A stretch of DNA of 64,000 nucleotides from assembly GCA_963693315.1 (NCBI GenBank), contig OY856187.1:41467242-41531241 (forward strand). Reading direction: 5' to 3'. The stretch is from Diogma glabrata (taxonomy: Eukaryota > Arthropoda > Insecta > Diptera > Cylindrotomidae). A model generated the notes under the pieces. It did not search any database. It worked only from the letters and a program-made list of their open reading frames with translations, and was not told the DNA's origin. Positions 58,836 through 64,000 of the stretch are shown here, in pieces. Each line of letters starts with the position of its first letter. Position 1 is the first letter of the stretch. A program made the position numbers and the translations under genes.

Positions 58836-59357
58836 TTTTATTTTATATATTCAGTAAACGTAAATACTTAATTGGATAATATTAATTTAAATATAAATTA
58901 ATGATTTTTTCATATAGCTAAAAATCACAAATATAAATGATTTAGCGTAACATGTTTTTCTTTATTGAAACAAATATAATGATTTATATTTTAAGTAATA
59001 GGATTATGTTATATATTAATTATCAAGTAACCAAACTGTCTTTTTCCAATTTTAAAAATCGGTCATATTTTAATACACATAATTGTAGAAAACTTTTAAT
59101 AAAATTTTCAATTACTAAAGCAAAACACCACGTCAATGAGGTATACGTCAACTTAGTAAAATAAATCCCCGGAAGAGTGACATGACTAATTATTTTAATG
59201 TATAAACTACTTCAAAGATGGGGTAATAAAAACAATTTAAATTTAATTACCGTTAACCCAAGATTTTTTTTTTTTATTTAAAAATCAAAACTGTATGCAT
59301 CACTCGGGAACCTTTATTATTTGATTAGATATATATAAATACATTTTTTAATCAATT
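58836..59357. other. Gap between RER1 start and AIMP2 end
   Basis: It must hold the RER1 promoter and the AIMP2 3' UTR, which has an AATAAA on the minus strand at 59313-59318. No other gene seen. Confidence 0.5.
59313..59318 (-). terminator. AATAAA poly-A signal for AIMP2
   Basis: Minus-strand hexamer 40 bp beyond the AIMP2 stop codon. Confidence 0.6.
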
Positions 59358-60613
59358 TTAAAAACCGATTTGAATCCATTTACTTAAATTAGGTAATAAA
59401 TTATTTGAGCCAATTTGTTTAAGGGTAGAATAAATAGCAACATCTGCAAGTGAAATAACATCACCTGCAAAATATCGTAGTTTCCCCAGTTTAGATCCAA
59501 AAAGTCGTAAATAGTTTTGGCGAGATTTAAGTACATTTTCATTGCTTAATTGATAACACATATCCAAAAGTTGATCAATTTCATTCACATTTTCGTTTGT
59601 TTCGTAATTGAATTCGCTGGGACCAATTCGAGATAAATATCTTAAAATATTAACTTCTCCGTAAACTGGTACATACATAAAGGATGATGAAATTAACTCA
59701 GAATTTACACCAACTGAAAACAAACGAAATTCAAACTTAATTCAGTTTTAAACTTGATTTGATTTTCTTACTATTTTTCCATGTTAAGCAAAGCTTTAAT
59801 GTTGGTAACTCAGGGTTATCATTAGAATTCTTCTTAATTATATCAATAAAATTTTGAGCATCTTCAGAAATATCAGAAATTGTGGAGTGAATAAAATTTT
59901 GTATATCTAGATTCAAGCGTTTGCTCCAAAGCTTTTTTAATTCCAATAAACTGTATGGCACATGTTTAGGATTAACATTTATAACAATATCCTGCAGATA
60001 TTTTAGCTGTAATGTTTACAAAATAGAATGAAAAAGCGAAGTGAATGAATAATATTCATTATTACATTAATTGGTTTTAGTTTAATAACATTGCCTCCAG
60101 TTTGTGTAGATTCATTACTTATTTTTACATTTGCAGGTTGTGCCGGTTTGCTACATAAATTGAGGTCCTTATTCATTAACTGAATTTGTTGACGCAATTC
60201 TTCCAACTGTTTCAGGATATTTTGCTGTCGTATTTCTAGGGACGCCATGATAGGAAGTTTTTTCTACAAAAATTAGAATGTATTGAAATCTCAAAAAAAA
60301 ACTTTCAATTAATAATTTCAAAGCAACTATTTTACGTATAACCTAAATTTAGTATTTTGAATTTTTTTTGTTAAAATTCTAACAAAAGACATAACAATAT
60401 TTCGTTTGATTTAGAAACCTTAAGTATTGCTTGAATTTGGTCATTTATATGTTTATCCACTAAATTTGTAGTAGACTTCATATGACTTACTCCTAACCCT
60501 TCATCTTTCGTATTATCGATATCAATTAATGGTTTCATCTTATACATGCATGTTGGATAGTCAATAATAGTGTTTTGGAGAATAGGTTTTAATGTATACA
60601 TTGTTGTGCACAT
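59358..60613 (-). CDS. AIMP2: AIMP2 (p38), scaffold of the multi-tRNA synthetase complex
   Basis: Four minus-strand exons, 60613-60419, 60263-60066, 60006-59772 and 59713-59358, agree in phase and give 327 residues (human 320). The N-terminus has YTLKP and YPTCMYKMKP, matching the human N-terminal motif that contacts lysyl-tRNA synthetase. A leucine-zipper-like coiled coil follows (LEIRQQNILKQLEELRQQIQ). The GST-like region has LQDIVINVNP, LPTLKLCLTWKN, YGEVNILRYLSRIGP and the GST C-domain signature SLADVAIYSTLKQIG. The first intron uses a weak donor (GTTTCT); other borders are ordinary. The start is the ATG giving MCTTMYTLKP; the Met four codons later is an alternative. A 49-codon ORF lies just upstream on the same strand. 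Confidence 0.94.
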
Positions 60614-60707
60614 TTTAATAATTATATCGTTCGTACTAATTCTAATTTAATCGCAATTAAATAAAACCAAAAACCACACGAGGATTTGTAGGCTTTTTTA
60701 ACTTACG

Positions 60708-60857
60708 TCAATTTGCAAATATTTCGTGGCCAGAAATATTGACAGTCTTTGGAGTTTCTACAGTCACGGATCGATAAATAACATGTTTGTAGGGTTTGCT
60801 AAATTCATCAATAAGGCTGCTTTCCAAACGACGACTATATTTCTTATTTGCCGCCAT
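60708..60857 (-). CDS. Small ORF (49 codons) upstream of AIMP2, possible first cistron
   Basis: The minus-strand ATG GCG GCA start (MAANKKYSRRLESSL) continues IDEFSKPYKHVIYRSVTVET and ends PKTVNISGHEIFAN, then TGA at 60710-60708. The composition is that of a normal basic soluble protein, with no signal or membrane segment. One base after the stop is a consensus donor GTAAGT (60706-60701), and ATTAG acceptors lie about 66-72 bp further on, just before the AIMP2 ATG at 60613. This fits a short intron between two cistrons of one mRNA, or a 5' leader exon with a conserved upstream ORF. I do not recognise the protein. Confidence 0.5.
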   Translation of the reverse strand: MAANKKYSRRLESSLIDEFSKPYKHVIYRSVTVETPKTVNISGHEIFAN

Positions 60858-60984
60858 ATTAAAAATGTCAAAAAATCATTCAAGACAATAATGTCTATAA
60901 TTATGTCAGTTTAAATCTGATTTATAAAAACGTTTGATGAAATTAGTTCGATCAAATTAGTTCAAATTAGACAGATATCAACTA

Positions 60985-61561
60985 AATTAAATAAAATGAA
61001 GTGCGTAATCTTTACACGCTGTTGAAGTAAAACTTCTGTGGCCACTGCAGCAGGTATTACTATAAATATTAAATATAAAATAAAATAGATATGTCATATT
61101 GAAATTTAGAGTTTCTTTCTAATATTCTTGATAATATAATTTACAAAAATGTGTAATAAAAAGCTATATTTACATGTTTTACAAAGTCTTACAAAGTATT
61201 ACCAATTAAATTTCACAATGAATACCTGTCCACTTAATTTACAACAAGATTTGGTACAAAAATTGATGCAGTTTTTCAATAAATTTAGCAAATTGGTCAT
61301 AAACCTCTAATTTTATATTTCAATTATATGATAATAATTGAATTGACTTTGCAATACATTATATAAATATTGCTTTTTATTACACATGCTGTAAATTATA
61401 TTAGCAAGCAATGCAACTCTAAATTGCAATATGACGCATTTGTTTTATATATATATAATATAATATATATAATAATCTTTTTATTAATACCTGCCACAGT
61501 AGCCAAAGAAATTTATTTCAACCGCGTGCAAAGATTACACGCACTCATTTTTCTATTTAAC
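60985..61561. mobile_element. TIR element, about 577 bp, about 65-bp imperfect inverted ends
   Basis: Left AGTGCGTAATCTTTACACGC, GTTGAAGTAAA and GGCCACTGCAGCAGGTATTA (about 61000-61058) pair with right TAATACCTGCCACAGTAGCC, TTTATTTCAACCGCG and GTGTAATC-type complements (61488-61545). TTAAATA outside both ends extends the match. The interior is AT-rich and non-coding. Confidence 0.72.
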
Positions 61562-61990
61562 AAAAGAAATTTAATCAACACAAATAATTTTATTTAAAAA
61601 TAAACTTTTGAAAAAACGGCATATTTTTAGTCATAGTAATCAGTCAAATATATACGATCACTTCGAGATCTATAGCAATATAATACAACTCAGACTATCC
61701 AAACAGATTAAGATGTTTAGACGAAATCACCTAAAATACATAAAAATACGAGTTTTTCCAATTTTCTGAAGAACGGTTTTTTCACATCATAGAAAACTAT
61801 TGGACCGAAATCAATCCAAATAGAATACAATTTAAATCATCCAAATAAAAACTAAAACAATTCAAAATATAAATTTAAAAAATTACGAAACTCAATAAAA
61901 TATTACGTATAAGATATTTAAATCTAAAATCGATACGTCCAACTCATATAACATTTAGTACGATACTGAATAAGCGAATAAAAATACAAT
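61562..61990. other. Intergenic DNA, no feature seen
   Basis: AT-rich spacer between two MITEs. Confidence 0.45.
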
Positions 61991-62238
61991 ACACATAACA
62001 GCGTTGCCATTTGAGAAAAAATAAATGGAACATATATTTTCTTCAAAGAAAAAAATTGGATTTCAGACAAAAAATTGGGATTTTTGGATTTCAAACCAAA
62101 AATTTTGATTTAAAAATTGATTCAAATTTGGATTTCATTTAAACGAGTTTTTGGACCGAAAAAGGAGTTTAGGCTTCTCGCGGTCAAAAAGGAGTCAAAA
62201 AACTCCAATTGGAGTCAAACGGCAACCCTGACACATAA
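61991..62238. mobile_element. hAT-type MITE with perfect 8-bp target duplication
   Basis: The element 61999-62230 (232 bp) has ends CAGCGTTGCCATTTG and, inverted, CAGGGTTGCCGTTTG. ACACATAA flanks it on both sides (61991-61998 and 62231-62238), the 8-bp duplication characteristic of hAT elements. The interior carries short GGATTT and GGAGT repeats and no coding sequence. Confidence 0.88.
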
Positions 62239-62982
62239 TCGAATTGTATCGCATACTTGCCGAACATAATATTCGTTTGCCTTTTTTACTTCTAATTTTT
62301 TTTATATTTCCTTGTGTTTAAATTTCTACTTTGGTTTTTTTGGAATTGTGTGCATGTATATGTTTAAAATTCAAAATCAGACTGCAGTATGATAAAGATG
62401 AATATATGTGGTTATATATCTGTTCAAATGACAACTTCATTAAAACTTAAAATAAAAATGTGTAACTTCCGTTGCAAAATTCCCATAACGCGCCTAAAGA
62501 AGTTTTAATTCAAAAGTAGCATACTTATTCGAATAAACTTAGAATTTTCTCTCGTTACAAAAGATCTACCCGTAGTTTTAAATTCACTTACTTCAAATCT
62601 TATTTGGAAAACCGTCTCATTTTTAGTTTTATGGCAAATAAATGACTTGTTTTTCCTGCAGAGACTGATACATTCATTTTTGTTTAATTCGTTTACTTTG
62701 CTTGACATTTATACTTTTCTCGTAAAGGGCATGGCTAAAGTAATGGTTTTGAAAAATGTAACACTGCGTTATATAATAGGCATGAAAACATCACTATAGT
62801 CTATTTAAATTTTTATTTAGATGTCGCTCATGGAGGGATCAGTTTTTGTTGATTTGCAAATTGTCTTTTAAATTTGGATTCACATATGAGTTGTGATATC
62901 ATATATTACTGACAATAGTAGTGGTATATATATCAATAGCCAACCATATCATCAATATCAATAGCCAACCTATGTATATGTG
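62239..62982. other. Intergenic DNA, no gene seen
   Basis: AT-rich. AATATCAATAGCCAACC occurs twice in tandem near 62932-62970. Confidence 0.45.
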
Positions 62983-63075
62983 GAACCTATGTCTTAAGAG
63001 GTTTTATGTGTTTTTGTGACATATATTGGAATCCCTACTAAACAGCTCATTTTATAATAAAAAGAATTGAATCCG
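62983..63075 (+). mobile_element. 3' end fragment of a LINE B relative
   Basis: GTGGAACCTATGTCTTAAGA and GTTTTTGTGACATAT, then AATCCCTACTAAACA and an A-rich end parallel the 3' UTR of LINE B at about 44306-44397 (GTGGGACCTACGTCTTAAAA; GTTGTTGTGACACAT; AATTCCTACTACACA; poly-A). It is a 5'-truncated copy. Confidence 0.72.
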
Positions 63076-63314
63076 TACCTCTTTTCGAATTTTATCACTT
63101 TTTAATTTAAGAACAAAAATGCAATTCCAAGAAAACGATAATTTTGTATTTTATGTAGGAGCAAAAAACGCGTAATGTAATAAAAAATTGGGCAATCAGG
63201 ACTTAAGTAATTATTTAATATGAATTTTTGAATATGTAATTATTGAAGGCGGTTTATACTATACTAGCAAAAAATTCTATCACTGAACACTCGACAATCT
63301 TTTTTAGCCCACTA

Positions 63315-63380
63315 TATATAGCTATGCAGACGATAGTAAACTGTACAAGTCGTTCGTCATTCTATTTTGTCCCTTTAAAA
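63315..63380 (+). mobile_element. LINE B-like reverse-transcriptase scrap
   Basis: GCTATGCAGACGATAGTAAA and ACAAGTCGTTCGTC read YADDSKLYKSFV, close to the FADDSTLHKSFV of LINE B at about 43455-43490. Only about 65 bp is recognisable. Confidence 0.6.
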
Positions 63381-63540
63381 CGAACAACTAAATTACAAAT
63401 GTAACGAAAAAATAGAATCTCTGTCACAAAAACACGATAGCAGATTTCATGCAACAGTAGCACGATAAGAGAAAAGCAAAAAAAATGGGGACACAAAAGA
63501 CACTAACATTCGAAATTCCTACTAACAACTAAAACGAAAT

Positions 63541-63668
63541 TTTACATTTCCTGTTACCAAGCAATATAAAACAAATTTATGCTTTAAAATAATAAATAAA
63601 TTTATTACATCAAAGCCGTAAAAGGCAAAATTTTACCTGCCTACCGCCTGGTAACAGTAAATGTGAAA
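63541..63668. repeat. Short inverted-repeat element, about 20-bp arms
   Basis: TTTACATTTCCTGTTACCAA pairs imperfectly with TGGTAACAGTAAATGTGAAA across 90 bp. It may be a small MITE; no target duplication identified. The rest to the window end is AT-rich without a recognised feature. Confidence 0.4.
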
Positions 63669-64000
63669 TATAAAAATACCAAATAATTGTTCAATAAAGA
63701 ACAATCTAACCAATTATATAATTCTACGCCTCTGTTCTTCAACACTTTTATTTTCATAAACACTAACACAAACACTATAACACACACTTATTTTTCTATT
63801 TTCCATTATTGTTTTTTGTTTTTTTTCCTTTAAAACTTAGGAGACAACCTTCTTCGCCTGACTCCGGTTGATGAATGAGTTTAAACATAATTCGAATTTA
63901 AATCTTCCACATAAGTATAATTTACAGTCATTGATAGTTAAAAAATAATATAATAATAAAATATTTGATAACAAATTGATTTTGTGTGTATATATATATA

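Overview
The window looks like a piece of an insect nuclear genome. It is AT-rich, its genes are interrupted by many short introns (65-93 bp) and a few very long ones, and it is loaded with non-LTR retrotransposons, mariner/hAT-type DNA elements, hairpin MITEs and satellite DNA. The host genes have animal orthologues (gdl/DGCR6, ZCCHC4, RER1, AIMP2). I cannot fix the order; Diptera or a neighbouring insect order is a guess.

Left 38 kb: one large plus-strand gene for a mucin-like, single-pass membrane protein with a SEA domain. Eight exons can be placed (two at 4-202 are tentative). They are separated by introns of 10.1 kb and 19.9 kb that hold most of the repeats. These are a LINE (521 to about 6000, minus strand) with a mariner element nested in it, a SINE, several MITEs, a 780-bp foldback, a Helitron-type coding fragment, a near-perfect 426-bp hairpin, a 629-bp higher-order satellite (22.25-26.11 kb), a 180-bp (TA)n run and further tandem repeats. 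The conserved end of the gene (SEA domain, membrane segment, 134-residue tail) is intact and ends at 38332.

38.3-44.4 kb: a repeat island with a small TA-flanked MITE, a hAT transposase relic and a decayed LINE with a poly-A tail.

44.7-61 kb: the gene-dense part. A probable terminal exon (plus) faces gdl/DGCR6 (minus) with 14 bp between the stop codons. gdl and ZCCHC4 are divergent, and a 554-bp TIR element lies in the gap between them. ZCCHC4 (plus) faces RER1 (minus), whose 9.1-kb intron holds a LINE with a 2A-like motif and a nested hairpin MITE. AIMP2 (minus) follows RER1. Directly upstream of AIMP2 on the same strand is a 49-codon ORF whose stop lies one base before a consensus splice donor, which suggests a two-cistron transcript.

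61-64 kb: MITEs (one hAT type with a perfect 8-bp target duplication) and LINE scraps, with no host gene seen.

The four identified genes have housekeeping roles: ZCCHC4 in rRNA methylation, RER1 in ER retrieval of membrane proteins, AIMP2 as scaffold of the aminoacyl-tRNA synthetase complex, and gdl/DGCR6 with no settled function. Nothing suggests that they form one pathway. All exon borders are read by eye from splice consensus and reading frame.
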